Assembly: GCA_025144025.1 (NCBI GenBank)
Contig: JALXWS010000009.1
Span: 1 to 64,000, forward strand
Direction: 5' to 3'
DNA from: Corynebacterium sp. p3-SID1241
GTDB taxonomy: Bacteria; Actinomycetota; Actinomycetes; Mycobacteriales; Mycobacteriaceae
DNA length: 64,000 nt
Below, piece by piece: positions 51,330 to 58,753 of the stretch. The notes beneath the pieces are model-generated. The model did no database searches, had not been told where the DNA came from, and saw nothing but the letters and a program-made list of their open reading frames with translations. The first letter of the stretch is position 1. Every line of letters begins with the position of its first letter. The position numbers and the translations under genes are program-made.

Positions 51330-51809
51330 GTGGGCATAGATACCAAGAAGCAGAAGAAAAGCACCGCTCGGATCTTCGTTTTATTTGCGCGGAAAGACGA
51401 TTCATATGATGATTCTTTTGCAGGGGTTGCGCTGACGCGCCCCCAAGAAAAAGCCATGGGGCAATGCGTAGACCGCCCAGGGGTAACCTGTTGGACTGAA
51501 GAGACATGCCTGCGTGGCTGGAAAGGTCCACTGGATGCAGAACACCATCCGGAAATGGTTTACATCGTATTTAGCGGTGGGCGCGCTCAGGGATCGGATC
51601 CGTCGAGCGCAGAATTCGATCCCGAGCTTAAGGCCGCGTGTACTACGAGAGGCCAAGCCGAGAAAGAAGTCATCCGCCGTATGGGAAATGACCAGAGCCC
51701 AATTTTCGTGAAGGAATGGCACATCTGGAAAGCTTCGTTCGGGCGCGTGTTGTCAGGAGCGAACGGCAGAGGCGAGGTGCAGGTATCAATGTATGGAGTC
51801 AGGAACTAA
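51330..51809 (+). CDS. hypothetical protein, 159 aa
   Basis: Not recognised. It starts with a Lys-rich stretch (IDTKKQKKSTARIFVLFARK) and contains ETCLRGWKGPLDAEHHPEMV and a tail KEWHIWKASFGRVLSG. Two cysteines near residues 46 and 60 with Trp-rich surroundings, no membrane segment or signal. GTG 51330 has only a weak GAGAAGA upstream. A small hairpin AGGGG/CCCCT (51811-51827) follows. Possibly accessory; flanked downstream by a gene-poor region. Confidence 0.5.
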   Translation: MGIDTKKQKKSTARIFVLFARKDDSYDDSFAGVALTRPQEKAMGQCVDRPGVTCWTEETCLRGWKGPLDAEHHPEMVYIVFSGGRAQGSDPSSAEFDPELKAACTTRGQAEKEVIRRMGNDQSPIFVKEWHIWKASFGRVLSGANGRGEVQVSMYGVRN

Positions 51810-52273
51810 AAGGGGAATGCCACCCCTACTTAAAATGACATAATGTACATTATCGGACAAACTCTCACATCTGGGTTTATTGTCTTCTCGCCATTACAGA
51901 CTTCCACCCAGTGTCAAGCTTTGCAGATATTGTTTCTGAACCACGGCTCAATTTTCGCCAGTACCTGAATGGCGTTGTGCTTTGCTTCGCGACGCCTCGC
52001 GGTCGCTCCCACGCTATCCGACGGTTCGCCAGCTTTGGGCCTAGGCGTGGATTCCCGCTTCAGCCGTCTGAGTACATATTTACGATGTCGGCTTCGTCAG
52101 AAGCCTTAAGGGTTTCGCTATCCCGCGGTGTACCGATTGTGACTTCGCTCTGCTTGGTCACCGAATGGGTCGATATGGGTCAAGAATATGCCCTACTGGT
52201 GGGCACAACTACACTACCTTTTAAAGTCACACTGACGTTATTTGGGAAAATCCCTACGCCATGAAGACCAAAA
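51810..52273. other. 464-bp gene-poor region
   Basis: No convincing gene. One plus-strand frame (51911-52264, 117 codons) lacks an RBS and has no protein-like pattern. The minus strand shows fragments in different frames (for example KASDEADIVNMYSDG before a stop) that could be decayed coding sequence. A 14-bp palindrome lies at 51840-51853. Confidence 0.5.
51840..51853. promoter_or_regulatory. 14-bp AT-rich palindrome
   Basis: ATAATGTACATTAT is a perfect palindrome centred on GTAC. It has the look of a TetR/MarR-type operator, but no intact gene follows within 400 bp. Confidence 0.4.
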
Positions 52274-52438
52274 TTAACGATTACGGTACGCGCTCCACAG
52301 CTGCCAGATAGTCAACAGCGCCAAGATAACCGAGATCGCTGCGATGACCCACATGTGTTGAACGGCTACGAAAATCGTGAAGCCGATGACTACGACAAGG
52401 CGCAGCCACATAAACGGGATAATCTGACGGGTATTCAC
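52274..52438 (-). CDS. small two-helix membrane protein, 54 aa
   Basis: GTG 52438 is preceded by GAGGA eight bases upstream and the frame ends at TAA 52274. The product MNTRQIIPFMWLRLVVVIGF continues through two hydrophobic helices (about 12-25 and 30-47) and ends basic (YRNR). It lies 13 bp downstream of the YceI gene on the same strand and is likely co-transcribed. Family unknown to me. Confidence 0.7.
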   Translation of the reverse strand: MNTRQIIPFMWLRLVVVIGFTIFVAVQHMWVIAAISVILALLTIWQLWSAYRNR

Positions 52439-52451
52439 AGCCTAGTCCTCG

Positions 52452-53153
52452 CTAGTTCTTTTCAAAGGAAATGCGAAGATTAACCTCGCCTTTTTCTTCT
52501 ACCTTGGCGGCAAGCATCTCTGGGGTCTCTACGCCGTAATCAAGGCGATCAACTGGCACGGTTCCGCCGATGACGATCTGGTCTCCATCACGAAGGACGT
52601 CAAAATCCTGAGTGATCTCGTGCGTCTTATCCTTGATCGTCAGATCGCCGGTGAGCTCAACCTTGCCAATGGTGCCGTCATCGGGGACGTCGGCAAGCGA
52701 TGCTGGCTTCGTAAGCTCAAAGGAAGACTCCGGGAAAAGCTGGGTCTCAAAGAGCTTGGACTTCATATTCTTATCGCGGACCTTCTTATCCGTGGTCAGC
52801 TCATCCATATCAACAGTGACCATGGCATTTTTGAGGGTGGAATCAGAAATATCTGCCTGGCCAGTAACCTCGGTGGTTGAACCCGATGTGGTGGTCTTTT
52901 CCGCAGGTAGGACCTCATTAAAGGTAAAGCCTACCGAAGTATGGTTATCGGCACGGCCCTTGGCTACTTGCCACGACCCATCCAGCTCCGTTGAGGCGGC
53001 CTTGGCACCATCTGCCGAGATTGCTTCAGTCTTCACGCCTGTGCCTTTCAGGAGCGAATACACCATAGGGCCAATAGCCACGGCGGTGAGCAATACGATC
53101 AGCACCACAAAGATGGTGATGACGAGCTTCCGGTTATAAAAAAGCTTTTTCAT
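52452..53153 (-). CDS. membrane-anchored YceI-family lipid-binding-like protein
   Basis: 233 aa. N-terminal anchor LVITIFVVLIVLLTAVAIGP (about 10-29), then a lipocalin-like YceI domain: LDGSWQVAKGRADNHTSVGF, VTGQADISDSTLKNAMVTVD, FETQLFPESSFELTKPASL and TGDLTIKDKTHEITQDFDV. YceI proteins bind isoprenoid quinones or lipids; here the domain is extracellular. Operon with a zinc-finger gene upstream (3-bp gap) and a 54-aa membrane protein downstream. Confidence 0.88.
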   Translation of the reverse strand: MKKLFYNRKLVITIFVVLIVLLTAVAIGPMVYSLLKGTGVKTEAISADGAKAASTELDGSWQVAKGRADNHTSVGFTFNEVLPAEKTTTSGSTTEVTGQADISDSTLKNAMVTVDMDELTTDKKVRDKNMKSKLFETQLFPESSFELTKPASLADVPDDGTIGKVELTGDLTIKDKTHEITQDFDVLRDGDQIVIGGTVPVDRLDYGVETPEMLAAKVEEKGEVNLRISFEKN

Positions 53154-53156
53154 CTT

Positions 53157-53498
53157 CTATCGAAGTCCTTCTAGGCGTCGGGCTAGCGTTACGAGCTCTT
53201 CGCACAAACCGCTAAGCTCTTCTGCGCTGGCGCCTTCCTCCGCGGCGGTATTAATGTCCTCTGCGGAACAACGTAGTTCAAAAAGTCCGTCACGCAAACT
53301 CTCTGCCTTTTCTGGAGTAAGGATTACGGCATTGGCAGGAATTCCCGTGCCGCTGACGCTATTTCTCTGCTCATAAGCGCGCTGCTTACAGGAGGCGCTG
53401 CAGAATTTGCGTGGCCGTCCCCTACCGCCTTGGTCAATGTCCTTCCCACACCATTGGCAGGAACCGACGTTGCGTTCACGACTAGCTGTACGGATCAC
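53157..53498 (-). CDS. zinc-finger protein, 113 aa
   Basis: A treble-clef style four-cysteine motif CQWCGKDIDQGG and RPRKFCSASCKQRAYEQRN lies in residues 14-46, and an acidic helical C-terminus follows (AEEGASAEELSGLCEELVTL). Probably binds DNA or protein; exact role unknown. GTG 53498 is supported by TAAAGT seven bases upstream. Divergent from rbpA and in front of the YceI gene. Confidence 0.78.
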   Translation of the reverse strand: MIRTASRERNVGSCQWCGKDIDQGGRGRPRKFCSASCKQRAYEQRNSVSGTGIPANAVILTPEKAESLRDGLFELRCSAEDINTAAEEGASAEELSGLCEELVTLARRLEGLR

Positions 53499-53505
53499 CC
53501 GATAT

Positions 53506-53511
53506 ACTTTA
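53506..53511 (-). promoter_or_regulatory. candidate -10 box, leaderless zinc-finger-YceI operon
   Basis: TAAAGT on the minus strand, seven bases before GTG 53498. It would produce a transcript starting at the start codon. Confidence 0.45.
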
Positions 53512-53530
53512 GTTCATTTTGGGCGGGCTG

Positions 53531-53561
53531 GGAACAAAGGCGCGTGGGTGTTCGTTATAAT
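53531..53561 (+). promoter_or_regulatory. rbpA promoter: sigma-H type overlapping sigma-A type
   Basis: GGAAC (53531-53535), 17-bp spacer, CGTT (53553-53556) fits the SigH/SigE-type consensus GGAAY-N16-19-YGTT. A perfect sigma-A -10 TATAAT (53556-53561) overlaps it by one base. It fits stress and housekeeping expression of rbpA; homologues in Streptomyces and mycobacteria are under stress sigma factors. Confidence 0.6.
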
Positions 53562-53628
53562 TAGTAGCTCTTAGGCGAAGTTTTGCTTCGCACTCAATCA
53601 GGGATCTCTTTGAAAAGGATGATGTTGC

Positions 53629-54012
53629 ATGGCAGATCGCGTACTCCGTGGCAGCCGTATGGGCGCAGTCAGCTACGAAACCGACCGCGACCACGACCTC
53701 GCACCGCGCCAGATGGTGAAATACCGCACCGAAGACGGCGAGATTTATGAGGTACCTTTTGCGGATGATGCTGAAATCCCTGAAGAATGGATGTGCAAGA
53801 ACGGCAAGCTGGGCCACCTAGTAGAAGGCGAAGGCGTTGAGTCTAAGCCTGCTAAGCCACCACGCACCCACTGGGACATGCTGCGTGAGCGCCGCTCCAT
53901 CGAGGAGTTAGACGAGCTTCTAGAAGAGCGCATTAACCACCTGCGCTCCCGCCGCCGTTCCGCAGCACGGCTTTTGAAGGAGCAACAGGAACAGCAGCAG
54001 AAGAACTCCTAG
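53629..54012 (+). CDS. rbpA: RNA polymerase-binding protein RbpA
   Basis: 127 aa actinobacterial general transcription factor that binds the sigma subunit and stabilises open complexes. Diagnostic N-terminus MADRVLRGSRMGAVSYETDR, core-domain beta strands MVKYRTEDGEIYEVPFADDA and the sigma-interaction domain THWDMLRERRSIEELDELLE, with a Gln-rich tail. The cysteine pair sometimes seen in the core is reduced to one (WMCKNGKLG). Start ATG 53629 has AAAGGATG upstream. A bidirectional terminator follows. Confidence 0.95.
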   Translation: MADRVLRGSRMGAVSYETDRDHDLAPRQMVKYRTEDGEIYEVPFADDAEIPEEWMCKNGKLGHLVEGEGVESKPAKPPRTHWDMLRERRSIEELDELLEERINHLRSRRRSAARLLKEQQEQQQKNS

Positions 54013-54033
54013 AGTTTTCCGCGGCATGGATTA

Positions 54034-54080
54034 AGCCCGTACACCTTAGGTTGTTAGTTAAGGAGTACGGGCTATTCGTT
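54034..54080. terminator. bidirectional terminator between rbpA and ppm1
   Basis: Perfect 8-9-bp outer stem AGCCCGTAC/GTACGGGCT extended by CCTTA/TAAGG (54034-54048, 54059-54073). It serves the convergent rbpA and ppm1 genes; T-runs are weak on both sides (ATTCGTT plus, TAATCC minus). Confidence 0.75.
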
Positions 54081-54090
54081 AGTAAGCGGG

Positions 54091-54984
54091 CTACTTCTTC
54101 AGCTGCGCAATCTGGTGTTTAGCCAAATGACCGATCTCTCCGGCGAAGTCCGAAATCCAGCTGGCACCCTTGCGGGCTTGCACGCCCAGATCGTGAATGG
54201 AGCCGTCCTTAACCTCGCGGTTGACCAGCTTCGACACAGCGCCGCCGAAGTCCTGCAGCTGCTCAGCTCGGTGGGCTACGCCCCACTTGGTCACCTCGAG
54301 CAGGGAATCTTTGACGAAGGAGCCATCGAGCTTGGACTCGCCATATTCGCGCTCGGTAAAGGTAATGGGAACCTCGCGGACGTCGAAGCCAGCCTTAACC
54401 GCGCGGAAAGCCAGATCCACCTGGAAGATGTAGCCCGCCTTGGACAACTCATCGAAATCGATGGATTCCAGAAGCTCGCGGCGGAAGGCACGGTAACCGG
54501 CGGTCATATCGGATAGCCCAGCGCCCAGCGCTACGGAGATGTAGATATTGCCCAAGCGGGAAAGGTACTCGCGGGAGGCCGGCCAGTTGACGGTTTCGCC
54601 GCCAGGGATGTAGCGGGAGCCGATAACCAGGTCTGCACCCTTGTTTACCTCTTCCAGCAGCAGGTGCAGCTGTTCCGGTGCGTGGGAGCCATCTGCATCC
54701 ATTTCACACAGCACCTGGTAGTCGCGCTCCAATCCCCACTCAAAGCCGGCGATATAGGCGCCCAACAGGCCGCCCTTGCCCTCGCGGTGAAGAACGTGGA
54801 TGTGGTCATTTTGCGCTGCAAATTCATCGGCCTTGTCACCGGTGCCGTCGGGAGAGTTATCGTCCACGATGAGGATATGGACCTCTGGGACGGCCTTCCT
54901 GACGCGGCCGGTAATGAGGGGAAGATTTTCTATCTCGTTATAGGTCGGGATGATGACCAAGGTTGAGGATTCAAGCGTGCTCAC
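54091..54984 (-). CDS. ppm1: polyprenol monophosphomannose synthase (Ppm1 catalytic domain)
   Basis: 297 aa GT2 glycosyltransferase. Makes polyprenyl-phosphate-mannose from GDP-mannose for lipomannan synthesis and protein O-mannosylation. Motifs: LVIIPTYNEIENLPLITGRV, HILIVDDNSPDGTGDKADEF, LCEMDADGSHAPEQLHLLLE and VDLAFRAVKAGFDVREVPI, then FTEREYGESKL. It carries a C-terminal extension of about 45 residues beyond the GT2 core. GTG 54984 has AGGAG about ten bases upstream. It follows lnt by 5 bp; in M. tuberculosis the two are one fused protein. Confidence 0.92.
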   Translation of the reverse strand: MSTLESSTLVIIPTYNEIENLPLITGRVRKAVPEVHILIVDDNSPDGTGDKADEFAAQNDHIHVLHREGKGGLLGAYIAGFEWGLERDYQVLCEMDADGSHAPEQLHLLLEEVNKGADLVIGSRYIPGGETVNWPASREYLSRLGNIYISVALGAGLSDMTAGYRAFRRELLESIDFDELSKAGYIFQVDLAFRAVKAGFDVREVPITFTEREYGESKLDGSFVKDSLLEVTKWGVAHRAEQLQDFGGAVSKLVNREVKDGSIHDLGVQARKGASWISDFAGEIGHLAKHQIAQLKK

Positions 54985-54989
54985 AGTGT

Positions 54990-56519
54990 TTATGCTCCTA
55001 CGTATGTATCTGGTCCGGAGCGGCGCGGGGTGCGTCGCAGGCGGTTTGTGCGCAAAGCTACCAGTGCGCAGATTGTACCAATAATAACCATCAGCCATTG
55101 CAGGGGCGAACCAAACCTGACCGAAAAGGTCTCGCCGTTTCGCAATGGCAGCTGTTCTACTAGAGCGGCCGGGGTGAAAATCTCCGAGGATTGGCTAACC
55201 TGGCCATCCGGGTGAACGATGGCGGATACTCCAGAGGTTGCCGCCACTACTACGGCGCGGTCGGTCTCCATCGCGCGCAGCCGGCTCATGGCCAATTGCT
55301 GATAGGTCATATCGGAGTGGCCGAAAGTGGCGTTGTTGGTGGGCGTCGTCAGCAGTTGCGCCCCATTTTTCACCAAGTCCCTAAAGGCATTATCGAAGGA
55401 AACTTCGTAGCACGTGGCCACGCCCACCGGCACGCCCGCCATGGATACCACGCCTGGACCATCACCGGGTTTGAAGTCGCCAGCCAAGTCCACATAGTCA
55501 GAAACTTTGGCAAAGAAATCCCGCATGGGCATGGTCTCACCGAATGGCTGCAGGTACTTTTTATAGTGGTGGTCTCCCACCGTGTGGTTAGGGGCAAAGA
55601 CCTGCATGGTGTTGCGGGCGCCCACCTCATCCCGCGTAGCGGTGCCAACCAAAACAGGTGCGTCTATCGCATCGACGGCGCCGCTGATCGCCGAGGCTGC
55701 CTTGCCGTCACGGAATGGGTTGATATCAGAGGAGTTTTCGGGCCAGATGACTAGGTCAATGTCTTTTTCGCGGGCGGCCAGCTTCTTTGTTTCAGCCACG
55801 TGGTTGTTGAGGACCGCTTGGCGTTGCCCGGCAAAGTCTAGGCCCATGCGAGGTACGTTTCCTTGGATTGCGGCAACCTTTGCTTCCCCGACAGTGGAAT
55901 CGTCTCGGTTGATTCCCAAGCCTGCCACCGTCGCGCTTGCAAGGGGAAGTATCGCTGCTAACAGTGCGGTGCTCTTTGCCTTCCATCCGCGTTGAATCAG
56001 CAGCGCAGCGAGACCGCAGCCGCACAGAACAGTGGCTGCGGTAATGAGCGAGGTTCCACCCCACGGCGCCAGGTTGGCTAGCGGTCCGTCGATTTGTCCC
56101 CAAGCCAATTTCACCCAAGAGAAACCGCCGAAAGGTACCGAAGAACGCAGCACCTCCACCGCGAGGTAGAAGAACGGGAAGGCAATAAAACCGTATTTCC
56201 ACCGCGCTACTGCTGCGCCGCCAAGGCCCAGCACAATGGCGTATACCGAAAGCCATACGGCCAAAGCGATGTATGGCCCGCTGCCCACCAATTCGCCGAT
56301 CCATGGCAGCGTCAGCAGATACAGCACGAGCGAATGTGTTACTGCAAGAAGCGCGCCCACACGGGCGGAAACGTGCCTAGTTCCCCACGGCAGCAAGCTC
56401 GCGTACAGCAAGCCCACGCCCACAACGGCAGCCCACCACCAACCACGGGGCTCTATGGCGGCATACGTGAGCAGACCAGAAAGGCCCGCCACAACGAGGC
56501 GGGCAAGAGTCAGCATCAC
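54990..56519 (-). CDS. lnt: apolipoprotein N-acyltransferase
   Basis: 509 aa. N-terminal half has six or more transmembrane helices; the C-terminal nitrilase domain has catalytic Glu in LVIWPENSSDINPF, Lys in HHYKKYLQPFGETMPM and Cys in VGVATCYEVSFDNAFRDLV. A final helix is WLMVIIGTICALVALRTNR. It N-acylates lipoproteins and, as Ppm2, anchors Ppm1 at the membrane in corynebacteria. GTG 56519 overlaps the FxsA stop by one base (TAGTG); ATG 56516 is an alternative start. Confidence 0.92.
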   Translation of the reverse strand: MMLTLARLVVAGLSGLLTYAAIEPRGWWWAAVVGVGLLYASLLPWGTRHVSARVGALLAVTHSLVLYLLTLPWIGELVGSGPYIALAVWLSVYAIVLGLGGAAVARWKYGFIAFPFFYLAVEVLRSSVPFGGFSWVKLAWGQIDGPLANLAPWGGTSLITAATVLCGCGLAALLIQRGWKAKSTALLAAILPLASATVAGLGINRDDSTVGEAKVAAIQGNVPRMGLDFAGQRQAVLNNHVAETKKLAAREKDIDLVIWPENSSDINPFRDGKAASAISGAVDAIDAPVLVGTATRDEVGARNTMQVFAPNHTVGDHHYKKYLQPFGETMPMRDFFAKVSDYVDLAGDFKPGDGPGVVSMAGVPVGVATCYEVSFDNAFRDLVKNGAQLLTTPTNNATFGHSDMTYQQLAMSRLRAMETDRAVVVAATSGVSAIVHPDGQVSQSSEIFTPAALVEQLPLRNGETFSVRFGSPLQWLMVIIGTICALVALRTNRLRRTPRRSGPDTYVGA

Positions 56520-57121
56520 TAGCTCTTTCCGCCCTTGGACTCGCCACTGGAGGGTCCGAAGTCATCTGGATCCAGGTTCTCGCTCCAGCGGCGGATCTCT
56601 TCCTCATCCAACACCTCATGCCGGCCAGCATCCTGTGTGCTGGGGTGCCCATTTTGTGTTGCTTGGCCACGACCAAAGGAGCCAAAGTCGCCATAAGAGT
56701 CGTGCTGCTGCGCCATTGGGGTGGCCTCGTAGATCTTAACGCCCATGTTTTCGATCTTGCGGTACAAGGAGGCCGCCATCACCGTGCGGAAGACGGCGCG
56801 GGTCGGCGAGAAAATTAAGAGGGCTCCGAGGATCGTCGTCAAGAAGCCCGGCAAAGAAAGCAACATGCCGCCTACCAAGGTAAGGCCCACATTGCTGGCG
56901 GTCTTGCCCACATTGCCGCCGCGAACGACGTATGTACCGTCCCCTGTGCGTTCGACCTGCTTTCCCATCAAGCGGCGCACTTCAATGCCAGCGATGGACA
57001 TTCCGAAGAACATGGTGACAAAGAGGGCGATAAGCGCCCAGCCAACACCGAGCCATTTAGAAACGGCCCAGAAGGTCAGGGTCTCTGCGACCATGTAGAG
57101 AGCAAAATACATAAACGGCAT
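56519..57121 (-). CDS. fxsA: FxsA-family membrane protein
   Basis: 200 aa. Three to four helices in the first 125 residues: MYFALYMVAETLTFWAVSKW, LIALFVTMFFGMSIAGIEV and LVGGMLLSLPGFLTTILGAL, followed by the family motif LIFSPTRAVFRTVMAA. The C-terminal 70 residues are acidic and disordered (LDEEEIRRWSENLDPDDFG). FxsA in E. coli counteracts phage F exclusion; its native role is unknown. The start has no RBS but TAGACT six bases upstream. Head of the fxsA-lnt-ppm1 operon. Confidence 0.87.
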   Translation of the reverse strand: MPFMYFALYMVAETLTFWAVSKWLGVGWALIALFVTMFFGMSIAGIEVRRLMGKQVERTGDGTYVVRGGNVGKTASNVGLTLVGGMLLSLPGFLTTILGALLIFSPTRAVFRTVMAASLYRKIENMGVKIYEATPMAQQHDSYGDFGSFGRGQATQNGHPSTQDAGRHEVLDEEEIRRWSENLDPDDFGPSSGESKGGKS

Positions 57122-57127
57122 GGCCTC

Positions 57128-57133
57128 AGTCTA
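57128..57133 (-). promoter_or_regulatory. candidate -10 box, leaderless fxsA-lnt-ppm1 operon
   Basis: TAGACT on the minus strand, six bases before ATG 57121. Confidence 0.4.
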
Positions 57134-57193
57134 ACGAGTCAGACTGATAAAGTGCTGGCAACACTCATGCGCGAAGGTGCAACCGCAGCAGGT

Positions 57194-57199
57194 TAGACT
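57194..57199 (+). promoter_or_regulatory. candidate -10 box, leaderless CobG-like transcript
   Basis: TAGACT seven bases before ATG 57207. It selects this start over the in-frame GTG at 57201. Confidence 0.45.
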
Positions 57200-57206
57200 A
57201 GTGCGC

Positions 57207-57992
57207 ATGTTTACTCCTGCGCTTTTTGAAGACCCCCGGTACGGCACGTGCATCCGCATCCACGTTGCCGGCGGCAGCACCCACGCCCAGGATTGGGTCA
57301 CTTTGGCGCAGTGCGCCAGTGCCGTTGCGGATGGGTATGTCTACATCGACCGTTTCTCTGCAATCGAGCTGCGCGGTATTAAGGATGCGGAAGCACTCAA
57401 TCAGCAGCTCCAGGAGTTGCAATTGCGCGCCACGGCGATGCCGGTGCTGGCTTCGCCTTTGTCGGCGGTAGCCAAGCAAACGGCCCAGGACATCGCGGCT
57501 GAGCTGGGCGCGGCGGAAGGCGGTCCCGGACTGGCAGTTATCGCCCACGACGACGTACCGACCGGCGCGGCCGCAGTCAGCCTTAGCATCGACGGGGACG
57601 GAGCCCTGCGCCTTGAGCGTTCCCCGCTTGGCGACGCCCCCTCGGACCCACTGACTCCACGCGCTGCCGCCCACCACTATGAAGTGGTGCTCCAAGGCGC
57701 TGAATTCCTAGAGCATAATGCCTCCGCCCTGGTTGAACCAGGCCCTATTGGCTGGCTGGATGATCATTTGCCTGCGGGCGTAGTTGACCTTGGCGCGGGC
57801 GTGCACCGCGGCGTCATCCCTGCCGAGTTTGCGCAGCTCATCGGCCAGTTAGAGGTAGACATCACCGTCACCCCGTGGGGCGGATTAGTCTTTCACAATA
57901 TTGCCGAAGGTGACGCCGAAGTGGTACTGCGCGTACTCGCCCCACGCGGTTTTATCTTCGACATCAACTCTCCCCTGCTACGCGCAGAGTAA
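57207..57992 (+). CDS. CobG/sulfite-reductase-like protein without iron-sulfur ligands
   Basis: 261 aa. It has the layout of the nitrite/sulfite reductase ferredoxin-like half-domains of precorrin-3B synthase (CobG): GYVYIDRFSAIELRGIKDAE in the first copy and AEFAQLIGQLEVDITVTPWG in the second. CobG is usually about 400 aa with a [4Fe-4S]-siroheme cysteine motif; here only two isolated cysteines exist and no cluster motif is seen. No other cob gene is nearby, although cob genes lie here in relatives. It is probably a diverged or vestigial paralogue. Confidence 0.6.
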   Translation: MFTPALFEDPRYGTCIRIHVAGGSTHAQDWVTLAQCASAVADGYVYIDRFSAIELRGIKDAEALNQQLQELQLRATAMPVLASPLSAVAKQTAQDIAAELGAAEGGPGLAVIAHDDVPTGAAAVSLSIDGDGALRLERSPLGDAPSDPLTPRAAAHHYEVVLQGAEFLEHNASALVEPGPIGWLDDHLPAGVVDLGAGVHRGVIPAEFAQLIGQLEVDITVTPWGGLVFHNIAEGDAEVVLRVLAPRGFIFDINSPLLRAE

Positions 57993-58006
57993 AAAGAACG
58001 CAGGGT

Positions 58007-58753
58007 TTAGCGCGGCATGTGCCGCCACAGTGGGCGCGGTACAAGCCGCATGACCCACGCTAGGCCCTGCAGAGCCCGAGGAATCCACATGGTGCGCGAA
58101 CGCGGTTTTCCCCGCCGTGCATCTCGGGCAATGCAGCCGACAACTGCCTCCGCCACATCTGCCGGACGCACGGACAGTGGTGCCGGCTTCATCCCTTCGG
58201 TCATGCTGCCGATGACAAAGCCAGGGCGCGCGGTAATAAGGCCTACCTGGCTGCCGTGCAGCTTGTCCGCCAGTCCCTGACAAAAGGCATCAAGACCGGC
58301 CTTGGTAGATCCGTACACGTAGTTTGCCCGGCGGGCCCTCCAGCCTGCTATCGAGGAAAAGGCGACGATATGGCCGCGGTTCATACGCTGGGAAACGAGT
58401 GTAAGCAGTGAAATCTGCGCGGCATAATCGATTGTGGCGATGTCGACCGCGTGGGAAGCATCGCGTTCTGCCCGCTGCTGATCGCCCAAGATGCCAAAGG
58501 CTACGACAGCTAGCTCAAGTGGGCCTGCCAGCTCTATGGCGCGCTCAACCACACCGGCATGGGACGGAAAATCTGCGGCGTCAAAATCAAGCAGATGCAC
58601 GCTGCGCGCACCCGCCGCCCGGAGCCGACCTACCACGCCTTCCATACCGTGGGTGCCACGAGCGGCGAGGACAATATCTTGGCCAGGGGCTACTCTCCTA
58701 GCGATTTCGCCGCCGATATCGCTACGGCCGCCTAGAATCAGTACGCCAGCCAT
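58007..58753 (-). CDS. short-chain dehydrogenase/reductase (Rv2073c-type)
   Basis: 248 aa classical SDR. Cofactor motif VLILGGRSDIGGEIARRVAP (glycine-rich, about 4-23), LLDFDAADF, VVAFGILGD, catalytic Ser in IVAFSSIAGW and Tyr-Lys in YVYGSTKAGLDAF, then ITARPGFVIGSMTEG. Related to the DprE2-like group, but substrate unknown. It overlaps the peptidase gene by one base (TAATG), as part of a minus-strand run helY-pepQ-SDR. Confidence 0.88.
   Translation of the reverse strand: MAGVLILGGRSDIGGEIARRVAPGQDIVLAARGTHGMEGVVGRLRAAGARSVHLLDFDAADFPSHAGVVERAIELAGPLELAVVAFGILGDQQRAERDASHAVDIATIDYAAQISLLTLVSQRMNRGHIVAFSSIAGWRARRANYVYGSTKAGLDAFCQGLADKLHGSQVGLITARPGFVIGSMTEGMKPAPLSVRPADVAEAVVGCIARDARRGKPRSRTMWIPRALQGLAWVMRLVPRPLWRHMPR

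Noticed and set aside
51911..52264. 117-codon plus-strand frame
   Set aside because: No RBS, protein-unlike composition and no neighbour context; left as part of a gene-poor region.
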